Shown: in pieces, positions 33,845 to 45,089 of the stretch | Layout of the letters: each line of letters begins with the position of its first letter | How positions within the stretch are numbered: the first letter of the stretch is position 1 | Origin: Pyrrhosoma nymphula | Taxonomy: Eukaryota > Arthropoda > Insecta > Odonata > Coenagrionidae | Assembly (NCBI GenBank): GCA_963573305.1 | Contig: OY754333.1 | Location: 18,907,013 to 18,971,012 of the forward strand | DNA length: 64,000 bases | Direction of reading: 5' to 3' | The notes under the pieces: model-generated | Database searches by the model: none | What the model saw: the letters and a program-made list of their open reading frames with translations, nothing else | Told to the model about the DNA's origin: nothing | Translations under genes and position numbers: made by a program

Positions 33845-34900
33845 TCAAATAAACGGAATTTTGTAACAAAAAACTTTTATTTCAATATAAAATTCAGAAA
33901 GAATGATGTGCGCGTTAAGCATCAATATTAAAATAGAATAAATTAAAAAGAGAATTAGCAAAAAAACATCAAAAGTCAAAAAGAACAAGAAATGACTTGT
34001 TGGCATCATCAGCAGAGCAGGCTGGTGCGCTTCGCCTTTCCGTGCTACCACTCTGTCCGGTTTCTGTACGGTTGTGATCCACATTTCGTCCATATTCCAC
34101 GCATAATTCCTTAGCTTGCAACTCCAGTCTTTCTTTTAGCAGGTTGAAAAAATGTACTTTAAGTTTACCTTATTGAAGAAATTTACTTTAAGCTTACCTT
34201 ATTGAAACTGGTGGCCCTGGCTAGGCTTTTAGCTTCAGGTGTACGGATAGATAGAATCTGATGCCATTTCTTAAAATACGTGTACCAGTTAGGTCCTGCC
34301 ATTTTCTTATCCTCCCAATACAGTGATTTCTAAACTTCATTTTTGGGTGGCGTGTTGATAATCAAATTTTCCTATCTCCTTGGGGCTTAGACCGAAACAG
34401 CCTAGTTGAGGTTTTCGTAAGCTATTCACTTAAAAGATACTCCTGAGCAAGAGAGGAAACCTTTGGCAAAAAGTACGACGTATGTCATCAGTTGTGAATC
34501 TTATATTATGATAGGCAGGTGTAGTACCTACTTGTAGAGTCTTGAAGTTCAATAGACCGGTAAGAAAAAGCTTACAAGAAAAAGGTTTGGGCAAAATCTA
34601 CTTTTTTATGCCATTAGGCTGATATATACCATCCCATGAGTTTTATAACCACTTGAAACATTAGGGAATTCACCATCGCGTTCTCTCGCTTTTTGGCAAT
34701 ACCTGTCTAAACTCCGTATAGGGATGTTGAATTCTTATGCAGTATCAGCTAGGCTTTTTTATCAATAATGTGAGCTTGTATGGCATTCCGCGTAGTCTAA
34801 GCAGAATGCCTCGCTAGTTCAGACATTCTTTTGTGATTTTTCATGGCTAACCTGCGAAGAAAATAATGAAAAACTAATTCAAAATATGTCCACAGATATC
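33845..34900 (-). pseudogene. Pogo/Tigger-like (DDE_1) transposase remnant
   Basis: On the minus strand from high to low coordinates: a helix-turn-helix-like EFNIPIRSLDRYCQKARER near 34650-34750, then ENLN/PKEIGKFDYQHAT, then at 34190-34302 MAGPNWYTYFKKWHQILSIR with TPEAKSLARATSFNK, then FFNLLKERLELQAK and MDEMWITTVQKPDRVVARKG at about 34030-34093. AGxxWxxxFxxRHxxLSxRxPEATSxAR and NMDETGxTTVQxP are hallmarks of pogo-type transposases related to CENP-B. The latter carries the first catalytic Asp. Stops break the frame and the remaining DDE residues are absent. Confidence 0.8.
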
Positions 34901-35693
34901 TATGTGCAAAAAATGTGAGGGGTAAAGTGGCATACATTACGTGCTTTATGCCAACATGCCACTAAACTAAGATGCCAACTTGCCCCAACAGGACTCATAA
35001 GATCAGATGGCTGCCTCACTGTTACACAAAAGTTTTATGAATAAATTCAGCACTTGAATACAATTTTTATTCACTTTTCTATCCATCAAAAAGCGTTTAA
35101 AACACCTCGATAAATTCTAGAGTTCACAGGGTTGCAAAAATTAAAAGAAAAACTTACCTGGCTGTAAAATCAGGAAACCTGAAGTCCTTCCTCTCTGAGT
35201 TCTCACCACCTTGAAACTACAATGGAAGATGCAACCCAATGGTCTGGCAATTACATTACCTCAATGGTTATACATTTCTCTCTGAGCAATCTTGCGGTCA
35301 GGCGCTAAATATCTGCGCAACAGCATCACATGTACTTTTTTATTGATTATCTGGCAAATTTAAGTAGGAAATAAAATAATTACTTATCAGGGAAAACTTA
35401 TAAGGGTAATTTCATAATCAATTCCCCATCCTAAAACTTTTTTTGTAGCAGACTTCAGCGCAATAAAGCCGTCTATTCCTTTTCTGGGTGTTTTCGTAGT
35501 ATAGTTACTCGGCCATCTTCCTCATTTACTTACGGCTGCGATGGTGATGTCACGTGCGACCCTGGGCGTATTGGAAATAGACGCTGATAAATGTTTTACA
35601 ACAATGAAAGGAATAAATACTCCATATATCTTTTATTTTTTCACGAAAAAGTAAAGGATATTGTCTCTGGCATTACTTGGTGGAACTTCTTCA
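34901..35693. other. Non-coding flank of the pogo remnant
   Basis: Contains TGCCAACTTGCCCCAAC near 34973-34989, and a similar GACAAGTTGGCACAG occurs at 33802-33816. These may belong to the pogo element, but clear terminal inverted repeats were not established. The rest is unrecognised. Confidence 0.35.
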
Positions 35694-35939
35694 TAATTAA
35701 TGAAAAAACAAGCACTTGGTTATGATTTCACCCTTTAATTGAAACAACACGACCTAGGTTTCGGCATAATTGAAATAACACGACCTAGGTTTCGGCATAA
35801 TTGAAATAACACGACCTAGGTTTCGGCATATCATGCCATCATCAGGGCCTGATGTTGGGATGATATGCCGAAACCTAGGTCGTGTTGTTTAAATTAAAGT
35901 GTGGAATCATAAAAAAGTGATTGTTTTTTCATTAATTAA
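35694..35939. repeat. Inverted-repeat element with two facing hammerhead-like motifs
   Basis: The arms begin TAATTAATGAAAAAACAAGC on the left and end with the mirrored ATTGTTTTTTCATTAATTA-like text on the right. Near the centre, the minus strand at 35820-35845 has CTGATGA, T, GGCAT-GAT-ATGCC, GAAAC. The plus strand at 35849-35874 has a weaker copy with CTGATGT and the same GAAAC-CTAGGTCGTGTT tail. The left arm also carries three 31-bp tandem copies. No protein is encoded. This looks like two PLE-type tails joined end to end. Confidence 0.75.
35737..35830. repeat. Three 31-bp tandem repeats
   Basis: GACCTAGGTTTCGGCATAAT recurs with its copies starting at 35751, 35782 and 35813, an exact 31-bp period. 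Each unit contains the reverse complement of the GAAAC-CTAGGTC tail of the hammerhead-like motif. Only the left arm of the surrounding inverted repeat is expanded. Confidence 0.95.
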
Positions 35940-37390
35940 AAAATAAAAGCTTTGTTGTTGAACATGAAATCTTCTTTCTTTTCATGCATACTTATTTTTT
36001 CATTTGCGCATGAAACAATGGGCGGTAGTAGCAATCCATACGAGATATCGCAATTCCGTGTGACCCTTGATGCAACGTCTTTAGATAGTTTGACTATGTC
36101 GATACTAGTGCTCACAGCGGTAGAAGAAAAAGCTGTATGCCAACTTACCCCTCATGCCAACAAGCCCCGGTCTCCCCTGCGTTTATACATCTTACCTTTT
36201 TCTTCTTCTGCATCCCCCTTCATGTCTCGTTCTTTTCTCCTTCAAGGACTCCCGCTGCTCGCGTGGGAAACCGGGGCCGAGCCCCATCATCAGACGCCAT
36301 TCCCTTGGTACATACCCTTCCCGACCCCCACTTCCCTGCTCCCTTCCTGCCTCACCCTGAAAAGAAGTGCGGAGGCAAAGTTTTAAGTGACCCTCATTCT
36401 TGTTTTTTTTTCATCTCGTCCCTAAGTGCCTTAATGGACGTCCTACAGCGCTTAACCCCGAATATTCGCACCGATCCGTGTATCGCAAATGTCCCGTTAA
36501 CGACCACTCTTCGCTCTTTTAATTTCGGCTATCTTGAGTTCAACCTCTCATCTTTGTTTTTTTGCGGAACTTGTTAGTGGTTAATTTTGAAGATTATCGC
36601 AAGTAATCTCCGGAAGTTTTTGAATATATATTTGAGCGGTCCCAACTTTACGAAGAGCAACTGTCGCGGCATTCGAAATTCAAATTTCCCTCCGCGGCAC
36701 TATCTTTCTTTATTTATTTATGTTTCTCTTCAACTTGTGATATTTTTGTCTCGATTCATGACTTTTAATTTGACTTTTCATTTCCTCCCTCTTCTACTCG
36801 TAAACAATATTCTTCTTTATCGCAGCCTTTTAACAGACCATGGCCAAAGAGTGTGGAATTTTTTACTCTTCCTGAAATAAACACCCAAATATACCAGACC
36901 AGATAAAATTCTTCTCGTGGTAATGTCTACGTAGGCTAGTCATCTGTTTTGAACTGGTAATTAGTCCTGATTATTAGTCCTTGGAATGTGGTTTACCACT
37001 CGTCTTTCCAACTTTCTGTTTGTCTTCCTATAGGTATTCTGCCATTTAGGAGATGTTATCTCTTGCAATGCGGGGGAGTCTATATTTCACCTTTCTACCG
37101 ACTTGCGCGTCCCAGTATCTTCTCCGCTTTCTTGTGTGGAAGCGATATGATTTGCAACTCAAAACGCGTAATTACCGGTGAATTTTACCGCTAATTTGAG
37201 CAGAGACCTTTAATTTGTTTCTAATCATGTTAGTGGTTAATGTTGAAGAATGTCACTGGTATTCTGGAGTTTAAAAAATATATATTGGAGCTGTATCTGG
37301 TATGTGTGTGTATGGAGCTGGCGCTGGTGAGTCGACTGAACATCAACGCACAAGGTCATACTCTCATATTTATTGTGCATGCTTTTTCAC
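35940..37390. other. Non-coding; G+C-richer block at 36130-36420
   Basis: Overlapping frames at 35952-36386 and 36137-36577 are proline- and serine-rich chance translations without homology that I recognise. Nothing else was seen. Confidence 0.4.
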
Positions 37391-37910
37391 ATCGACTTCC
37401 TCTACATCTACACACTACCCTGCGAGCTACCGCAGAGGCATGTTGGAGGGGGTGTTTGGACACCAGCCATGAAAAGCGGAGAGAATAGGGGAAATAAGGG
37501 AGGAAAGAACAGAGGTCAATTGTGTGATGATATGTATTAGGTTAGTGTCACGCTGTTTTTGTTTTGATCAATAATGGTGCGACGAAAGGAGAAATTTTTG
37601 TACTTGTCAGTTCGGCAGAGTATCTCTCTTATTTTGTCTCTCCTGTTATTTCTAGAGATATATTACAGGGATAACAAAGTATTATTCTGCTTATCGTACT
37701 GAAACTCACGTGGTCGGAATTTTTCAAGTAATTTAAGTCTTTCGTGTAGTCTCAGAGTATCTAATGGTTCCCAGCGTAATCCCTCCATCAATTGTGTGCC
37801 ACTTTTTGTACTCTCGTGGCAGTTTTAAACAAAGCGTGCGGCTTTCTTTTGTATTTTAATTACGCGAGTTAAATATTCCGATCGATACAAATATATTGGG
37901 CTGTGAATAG
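37391..37910 (-). pseudogene. LINE-A fragment (C-terminus and 3' end), old copy
   Basis: The minus strand reads GLRWEPLDTLRLHERLKLLE, KFRP, then YISRNNRRDKIREILCRTDK and YKNFSF, matching LINE-A (NELGWEPLETRRLRARLRLL, YISRSDKRKIKRDIL). The element ends in CTACATCTACACACTACCC, the diverged counterpart of the LINE-A terminus. It is strongly diverged and broken. Confidence 0.8.
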
Positions 37911-38169
37911 CAATTTATTAAATTAACAAATACCTCAGTGAAACAAGTTTATGGTACTGGTATTTTGGCAGTAAACATTTCCGATAAAAATATCACTGAT
38001 TGCGTTTCGTCCGTGCAGTACATTTCCCTCGTTTGTTTTATATCCAACTGATAAAACTGTTAATAAGCGTGCATGCATTAGAAAATATTTTAGGAGCCTG
38101 CAAACACAAGCTTTAAATCAAGTAAGCACTTAATAAAACTATATAGGTACATGAAGCATGCAGAATTGA

Positions 38170-38545
38170 GGCTTGGAATATAACAGCTGGATAGCATAGA
38201 AGGTGAAAAGCAAAGAAAATATAATGTCATCGTAGTAAAATAGAGATTAAGCAAATAGAAGAAATTACCAACAAAGTCTCACGGAGAGAAGTGGTAAAAA
38301 GACTGAAAAAAAAAAGAAATGTATCGAAAAACTGTGAAGTGGAAGGGGTTAATTAATTTTTAGGGCATATTATGAGACATAACATCCTCCTGAAAATATA
38401 AATGGAAGGAGAAATGAACGGGAAAATCAGCAAAGGGCTAAGGATATATCTAATGCATTGGGAATATTATAAATTATGATAAAATTGAGACTTAGGAGGG
38501 CATTAACCTTTTGCTAAATGTAGCATGGAGTGGAGAGTTGCAGAG
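38170..38545 (+). pseudogene. RTE-like LINE 3' fragment
   Basis: The plus strand, across frames, gives VEEITNKVSRREVVKRLKKK, RNVSKNCEVEGVN, FLGHIMRHNILLK and GEMNGKISKGLR, then LRRALTF and VAENTHPW-like text. This is the KVTNEEVLRRV...GHIMRHNxLLKxxxEGKxxGK C-terminal block also seen at 4927-5277. Many stops are present. It sits head-to-tail with the next fragment, which has the opposite orientation. Confidence 0.65.
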
Positions 38546-38559
38546 AACACATCCTTGGA

Positions 38560-39040
38560 TTAATGACTACATGATGATGTATATATACACCCATCACGCC
38601 ATTCCCTTTCGGGGTAGACAAGCAAAAGAGCTAAATTTTCGGCGTTAGACCTGTAACTGTATCTGTTCTCATAATTATTTAATATTGCCACATCGTTGCG
38701 TACAACTTTTACTTCAGGCAAATGTATACGTAGCTTCATACACGCCCTCCATTTCTTGAGACTCCTAATGATGATTTGCTGAATAGTTTCTTCAACCATA
38801 TTCACCCATAAAATTTGCGATAACCTGAGCATAAAATTTCCTCCTACACCATTTACTCCACCATCATAAATCTGAAATGTTATCCCCCTCGCAGCCATTC
38901 TCTCGACTTGGCCAGGCAAATCACGCACGCTCCTTTCATACATGTCCGTTACTGGAGCATTCACGTCACATTTGTTCGTCAACCACTCATTGCCAACTCT
39001 TCCTGCTTTTACCGCCAACACTTCTCACCCAATGCACTCC
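38560..39040 (-). pseudogene. LINE C-terminal fragment, family C, copy 1
   Basis: The 153-codon frame contains APVTDMYERSVRDLPGQVER, MAARGITFQIYDGGVNGVGG, MVEETIQQIIIRSLKKWRAC and a tail. Compared with the copy at 40750-41230 (MDASAMDMYERRVLRWLSYV, ERMDENRI) it is the region where LINE proteins read ERMxxxRxTKxVYxGxVxGxRGRGRP. It is RTE- or CR1-like, truncated at both ends. The frame is open but homologous stops in the other copy suggest chance survival. Confidence 0.6.
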
Positions 39041-40749
39041 AATACTTACCCTATAATATCCAGGTTTTGTTGCTATGCACGCCGTGTATTTGATGTATAA
39101 AATACATTAAACAATGACGGTTATGTATCAAAATATTTAATATAAATAAAATAAGCGCCAATTGATGCAAAACAACAATTTTCTTTCAGAAGGCAATACA
39201 ATACAATAATATTACAACCGCTAAACTTTTCCGTAATCTGCGGTACGTTAATTCATTTCAAGCATTATTATCCGCGATTATTACTTGGGTTTGAAATTTT
39301 AGCTTTTTCGTCATACCTAGCTGTAATATTTTATTATAAGATCAATACTTTGGATTTATTGCATATTCATATTTTTCGAGGTGCTCGTTCTTGACAGGCA
39401 CGAATGTAGGCGTAGGTTTGGCAGAAAAGAGATGAAATTGATGGAAACAATTTATAGAAGACGAGAAAACACGAAAGATGTGATATTGACAGGTAGCGGG
39501 GATTTATAGAAAGCGAAATGTCGGATGAGTAAGGAAACTTGAAATAGAGGGTTGACATTTTTGGAAGTCTCAAAGGTGATGGAAAACGTGCGGGTTTGAA
39601 GAAAGGAATGGTTTAGAATATATTTTTATTTATAGAGTAAAGGATGTACATATAAAGTTAAAAGTTCATTCCTTTTTGGGAAAAGGCCTCTGAATAACGT
39701 TCAAGATTATGTTTTTTTTACATTGTTGTCCATTCTATATCTTGAAAATCCCTAGCTATATGATTTTAGAATGACGCGTTTTATAAACTATATTTAAAAA
39801 AATCTTGCAGAAATGTTTAAAATTGGGAGATACGGGTTAGAATCCCCGGTTATAACTATAAGAACTTTTACGATTTCGAGTTCCCACACTTCGGTGTTAT
39901 GCTTTCACGCGTGCGTGAGAATGCGTGCCAAATCATTCGTATCGAGTGTGGTTAAAAACTGCATCACGCTGACTTTTTTTACTTCCATAATAAATTACGC
40001 TTTATGAACAGACATTTTCTAAATCACATTCTCACTCGCGTTCGAAATGGATCGCAATTCCGTTGAAAAAACCTCCATCCCCGCCGGCTATTGAGCCTTA
40101 ACCGCTAGTTTTGGGAGCCAGTACTCAAATCACCGTCATAACCCAATCGCCTTGAGAGTAATTTACAAATGCATACCCATTAACTCCTTCCCTTCAGGGG
40201 TCGGCTGTAGTGGTGGCACTAAAAGATCATAACAGTTTTATTGCCACTGTTTCAAAACGGAACAGTTCCCTGAAACACCCTGTTGCGGACAACGGCTAGA
40301 GGCACTCCAAACAACATAATATCGGTCAGTGCTGTTGGAACATGCCTGGTAGTTCTGTATTCTATTTAATATGAAATGTTTCACTCAAATAAAGTAGTAA
40401 TCTCATTTGGCTTCATAAAAGATACTTCACAAATCTAATTTTATCTGCAACGATGGGCGAATTTATGTTGGCTGAATAAACCAGCAACCGCCATCAACAG
40501 ATTCAAATCCAACAAATTGTAGCTTAACACCTCAACGCAGCCACACGTGCTGTGCAACTGGAACAAAATACAAGACGATACGGTCAGCTTCAGCTATCAG
40601 TTGCCGCTGAACAGCTCAGAGCACTGTTGTTTATAACTATCTGTGGCACGATCACAAAACTAGTCTGTTGTTTGCAACTGTTATGTGAAACAGTTGTCTG
40701 ACCGAAACAGTTGCGTCTGCAGCCGTTTCGCTCCGATAACACTTTATTT
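39041..40749. other. Non-coding; weak repeat-like words only
   Basis: Nothing firmly recognised. The region 40200-40740 is rich in AACAGTT/AACTGTT words, and GTGGTGGCACT near 40210 and CACTAGTC near 40755 might be degraded transposon ends. I could not establish a duplication. Confidence 0.35.
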
Positions 40750-41230
40750 CATCACTAGTCGTCTGTAAAAAAAAGAGCTTGTTAGGGCTGTCAAGCAGGC
40801 ATTGTCTTGGTAATTTCTTCCATATTGCTGCATCCTTTCCTACCACTTTTGCTGCAGTTACAATTGTGTATCGTTTCTTATGCGTCCTCCTGTTCTTGAT
40901 ACTGCTAATATTCATCCTCTTAGGAGTCTCTTTTACCACATTGACCCATAACTTCCGTAGTCTACCCTATCCTCTCACATCCTTCACCCCTCTGTTACAA
41001 AATGGTTCGTTATTCGATTCTCATCCATTCTCTCCACGTAACTTAGCCAACGAAGCACCCTTCTTTCATACATGTCCATTGCAGAAGCATCCATTCCCCA
41101 TGTTTTCATGCCATTCTTTACTCATTCCTGACCTTATCTCTCTTGCCTTTACAAACACTTCTCAAGGAAGACCCCATTCCCACTGCATTTAGCCTACCCT
41201 TATGCATATCCTGACACATCTAAGTTTCGC
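40750..41230 (-). pseudogene. LINE C-terminal fragment, family C, copy 2
   Basis: The minus strand reads MKTWGMDASAMDMYERRVLR, WLSYVERMDENRI and then decayed text with VKETPKRMNISSIKNRRTHK and KRYTIVTAAKVVGKDAAIWK. It parallels copy 1 at 38560-39040. The long plus-strand frame over the same interval (40779-41192) is its shadow. Confidence 0.68.
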
Positions 41231-43198
41231 TGTCGTACAATTAACTGGAAAGGAATGCTGCAGTGTTTGCATTCTTAGACAAAAAATCGTTCCTTGACAT
41301 GCTTGAGAGTAATTTATTTTGACGTTAAATACTTCAAGTCATCCAAAGCCTTATGACTTTCTCTTTCAATTTACGAGAAGATGTTATGGTAACATACTAT
41401 TTAGATTTCGCTGGTATGGCATTCGTTTTCACAGCTGAGTTCTTTTTTTTAATTTACCCATCGTTGTACGAATTGAATTTAATTTCATATGTGACGGAAT
41501 CGAACTCGAAATTGTTTTCCGACGAAAACTCTCCGGAAAGCGGCGACATAGCACATCAGGATTTTAATTAAGGACTTGATTCCTTCTGATGGGGGGGGGC
41601 GGGAAGGGTGTAACCAAGTCCCATCCTTCTGACAATGGGAGCCATGCCAACTGTTTTCTATTTTAAATCGATTAGTTGGAAAAACGGATGAAATTGTTAG
41701 CAGATGAGCGAGAGAGAGCGGGAATGGTTTTTTTTTAATATTATCAGTTTCACGGTTCTGTTTCCCTTTGCACACAATACCACCTCTTCTTTTTATATGG
41801 CTCTCTGTTGGAGTGAGTGAGGGGGAACGATACAGCGATTGGAATTGCTAAATTAATAGGCCCCATGTCAGGTTTCCGTATATGTCGTGGAGGGACATTT
41901 ATTGCTCCCTGACCTCTTGCGACCCCATTGCATTTTCTCCAGCCCGGTGATCTTCATTCGCTGTACCCCTTCCTCCCGAACACAGTTCACTTCCTTCTCC
42001 CCCCTATCCTCTGCTCCCGTTGTATCCTGAGTTCGGCCCCTCCGATACGGAGAAAGGTTTTACGGAGTCCACCAACACAGTAAGTGAAGGGGTAGCGTGG
42101 AGGGACCGACTGGAAGATAAGTTTTTGCCCGTCAAATAGGAATTTCAGACTTGTAAAAGTTCTTTGTTGCGACCGACTTCCTCGGACTTTCCATCCCTGA
42201 TCCGTTCGAACCCTTTCGATCCTCAAGCCATTCCTTGCGAGAGCTATGCCCTCATAAAATATGTGCGGAAGGGCCGGATATAGTGGGGAGAGGAGGTCGT
42301 CTGGGGGAGTGGAAGAAGAAGTTATACAGGCGTGCTCCGTTAGTGTTTTTTTTTATTCACCCCGATTCCTTTTAAACTTACTTTTTAGCGGCTTTAGCCT
42401 CTCTCTCTCTCTTTCGTTCCCGCGTCGAAACATTCGGAGGGAATGGATCCGGCCGCATTGTGGGTCGATCGTTATTCACCGTGAGAATACTTCCAGATCT
42501 GGGAGGTGGGGAGGGGTCGTTCCGAGATTTTTTTAAGGGACTAACGTGCTCCTGTGAAGGGAGAAAAAAATGCTGCGACTCAATTTACATCTTCGCTCCC
42601 CTTCTTGTTTTGCGAGCACTACGCGGAGTCCCATTTGCTCTGGTTTCCTCAGTGAATCCATCTGAAAAACAGCAGATAGGTGAATACGGGAGACTTCTTT
42701 TTCTTCTTTCATTTGATTCCCAGTAACCAAGTGACTTTCAATCCTCAGATATCAATATTTCTACACACGTAACTATATTTACCCATTTATTCGTTTGTAT
42801 TTACCACTATGAGGGGGCTGTGCTAAAAAACTTAAAATGTTTTGGTGTCACTAGAATTTCGCACCTTTAAACAGATTAAGGAAAAAGCTGATCCGATTTA
42901 GTTGGCTTCGGTGTCATTTTTTTTCGTAGAGCTTCACACATATCTGCAAATATCTTCCCAATTTCCTTTTTCCCCACCAAAATTAATTGTTATTTGAAAA
43001 AATAAACACGCCATAACTCAAAGTCCTAACCCCCACGTTAACCATTGTTGAAGTTAGCAACAACGTCGCTACCGTCAATAATGTTACTCTTTAGCACAGA
43101 TATTTATATTTCCCTAATGTTAGTAACGGCCTTTAAGTAATAGACTGTTTACAGTGAAATAACCTACTCAAAAAATATACATAAATAAAATATATCCC
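41231..43198. other. Non-coding; G+C-richer between 41990 and 42620
   Basis: Several overlapping 65-96 codon frames on both strands, none with a family match. Poly-G near 41590 and CT-repeats near 42400. No exon-like signal was found. Confidence 0.4.
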
Positions 43199-43402
43199 GT
43201 CGGCACCGGTGGCGATGGGGTAAAGTCCTCGCTTGCTAAACTGAGGGTCGCGGGTTCGAGTCACGCCTGAGTGGATTTTTCACCACTCAGGACATGGGTG
43301 TTTGTGTTCGTTCATTGTTATATGTTTAAACACCCGATGTAAAAGACCGTCAGTGCTGTTTTCGGAGTTGTGGAAATAAATAAATAAATAAATAAATAAA
43401 TA
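43199..43402 (+). repeat. tRNA-derived SINE, family A, with (AAAT)n tail
   Basis: The head GTCGGCACCGGTGGCGATGG contains an A-box-like TGGCGATGGGG, and GGTTCGAGTCACGCC is a B box. A tRNA-unrelated body (CACTCAGGACATGGGTG, CCGATGTAAAAGACC) follows, then an AAAT tail from about 43375. The second copy at 58472-58671 has the same layout, which rules out a tRNA gene. Confidence 0.9.
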
Positions 43403-43439
43403 CTAATAAGATTTGCCTGACTGGGATTTTGCCATTCAT

Positions 43440-44160
43440 TTTTTCACGGGTTTCCAGCTAGTTTATCTATGCACTGCTGCTCACATTATGTATGAGACAG
43501 CTTCTTTTGCTTATATCATTAAAGTCAGAGGTGAGCCATCTTGGGTAAGTACTGTTAAATACATGAATAGATGGTGTAAACGTACAAATTGCATCATTAA
43601 TAGTGAAGTAGAGTCTGTCAACAGCATTAATACAGTCATATTCACTTTTTAAACTATCCCAGTTAATATTATTTAAGTAGCTGATCAAGCTTTCAAAATC
43701 ACAATTTTTAAATTATATAGAGATTTAGAAGAAATATATAAATTATTCATAAAAATTATATCAAAGTGAAGATGTGGATGGTGAATATCACAATTAATTA
43801 TTGGATCAGGATTATTGGAAACTGTGATATTTTCACAGTTGGAAAAGACTGTCTGGATTACCAGAACGGTTATGCATATGGTTAATTTCTTTTAATCCTA
43901 AAAATGAATAATGCTCGATTACTGTGATTGCCTGAGGATGGACACTTGGGGCAGGAATTTCTTCATTGATGTTACTCCTATTAACACTAGGTAGATTATA
44001 GCCTCCCATTATAAGTATTTTTTTCGTATAAATTGGACAAAAGAATACTCACTATCGAAGTGCAGTGGATTTCATACTCAGGCATTGGAGAACAAGTTGG
44101 GGTGTAAACACAGCCCAGGAAGATGTTCTCTGAGCCTAACTTTGGGCATTATGACGGCTT
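43440..44160 (-). pseudogene. LINE apurinic-type endonuclease domain fragment
   Basis: The minus strand reads RENIFLGCVYTPTCSP, later AIDC-like, LGLKEINHMHNRSGN and SNCENITVSNNPDPIINCDI, then HHPHLHFDIIFMNNL and the 73-codon frame ISYLNNINWDSLKSEYDC with TFTPSIHVFNSTYPRWL. The order GCVYRPP, NHMHNRSGNxLDLVF(S)N, D-H and the YPRW block is that of endonucleases in CR1/L2/Jockey-like LINEs. Stops are many. It could be the missing 5' part of a LINE-A relative. Confidence 0.72.
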
Positions 44161-44164
44161 ATCG

Positions 44165-44490
44165 TATAAAATGATTCATTGATATCTTGTACATGATCAC
44201 TATTTCAGTTATTCTTATGCTTCTTAATGTCCAAGGCCTTCCTGATTATTCTTGTCTGAAAATGTTTATTTTTGCGTGAATCTTGGGATTCTCAAGGTCA
44301 ATATCGTGGTCTGGGGTGGCATGTTCGACGACTATTCCTTTGTCTTGGTTGCGCTGTCAAATTGCGGCACTATGCCCCTCCGTCCTCATCCTTATTGTCA
44401 TTCCCGTTTCTTCTACGTATATTTCTCGTGTGTTTTACATATTAGCGCTACGTACGCTAACTTCGTCTCCATTCTGTCTTTATCATTTAC
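44165..44490 (-). pseudogene. Penelope-like GIY-YIG endonuclease fragment
   Basis: The minus strand gives YVEETGMTIRMRTEGHSAAI and, in shifted frames, IVVEHAT, DHDIDLENPKI, FQTRIIRKALDIKKHKNN and DINESFYTISR. YVGETGxxxRxRxxGH...DHDIDxEN...xRExxEIKKxxxN is the usual layout of the PLE nuclease end. The first Gly of YVG is Glu here. Its 3' end meets the LINE endonuclease fragment at about 44162 in the same orientation. Confidence 0.78.
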
Positions 44491-45089
44491 ATTTCGTATG
44501 AATTTTGCACGAAATTCGACAGGATGGAGACACTTGAATTCGAGACAAAAGATCAGTGAGTCTTGGTTATCAGTCCTTTCAAGCAAGACAAACTACATTC
44601 AGAACGTTCTGCACCCACTGTCACCCTCTCCCCTTTCTCCGTATTAAAAATATAAATTGCGTTTCGCAAAATGGTAGCATTCGCTAACCATGAGTATATC
44701 TCCCGCAAAGGAGAAGCAACGTTTGTACTTAAAAATCATAACACGGATAATGTCAAATAAATATCTGCCCTTTACGAATATGTCGAGCAAAATTTGCGAT
44801 TATTTGAATAAAATTTTTCTGAATATCCTCTGCAAGTTTCAATCGTTAAAACGGGCTGTAAAATAAATTTTACTGAGAACAATTTTAAGTTTATTTCACA
44901 AAAAAATTTAAAATGCTCTTCCACCACATGTTGCCCGATATCTTTGAAGCCTATAATATTTATAGCTTTGCCTATTGAAAGCACCATCCCTTTCTACTAT
45001 CCATCTCTTGATGGGCTGTTGCCGTATAGTGTAGAGCGGAACATAGTGGAGAGTATTTGTACCAACGAACTCCGCCTGCCAGTGTCGAA
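44491..45089. other. AT-rich spacer
   Basis: Nothing recognised. Confidence 0.5.

Noticed and set aside
35737..35880. CRISPR-like array because of regularly spaced repeats
   Set aside because: The 31-bp units are contiguous without unique spacers, and the genome is eukaryotic.
36137..36577. 146-codon plus-strand frame beside another long frame
   Set aside because: Composition-driven frame in C-rich sequence. No homology, no splice context, and overlapping alternatives in other registers.
40779..41192. 137-codon plus-strand frame
   Set aside because: It is the shadow of the minus-strand LINE fragment containing MDMYERRVLRWLSYVERMDE.
43205..43280. tRNA gene suggested by A and B boxes
   Set aside because: There is no cloverleaf with an acceptor stem. 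The unit continues into a body and AAAT tail and has a sibling at 58472, so it is a SINE.
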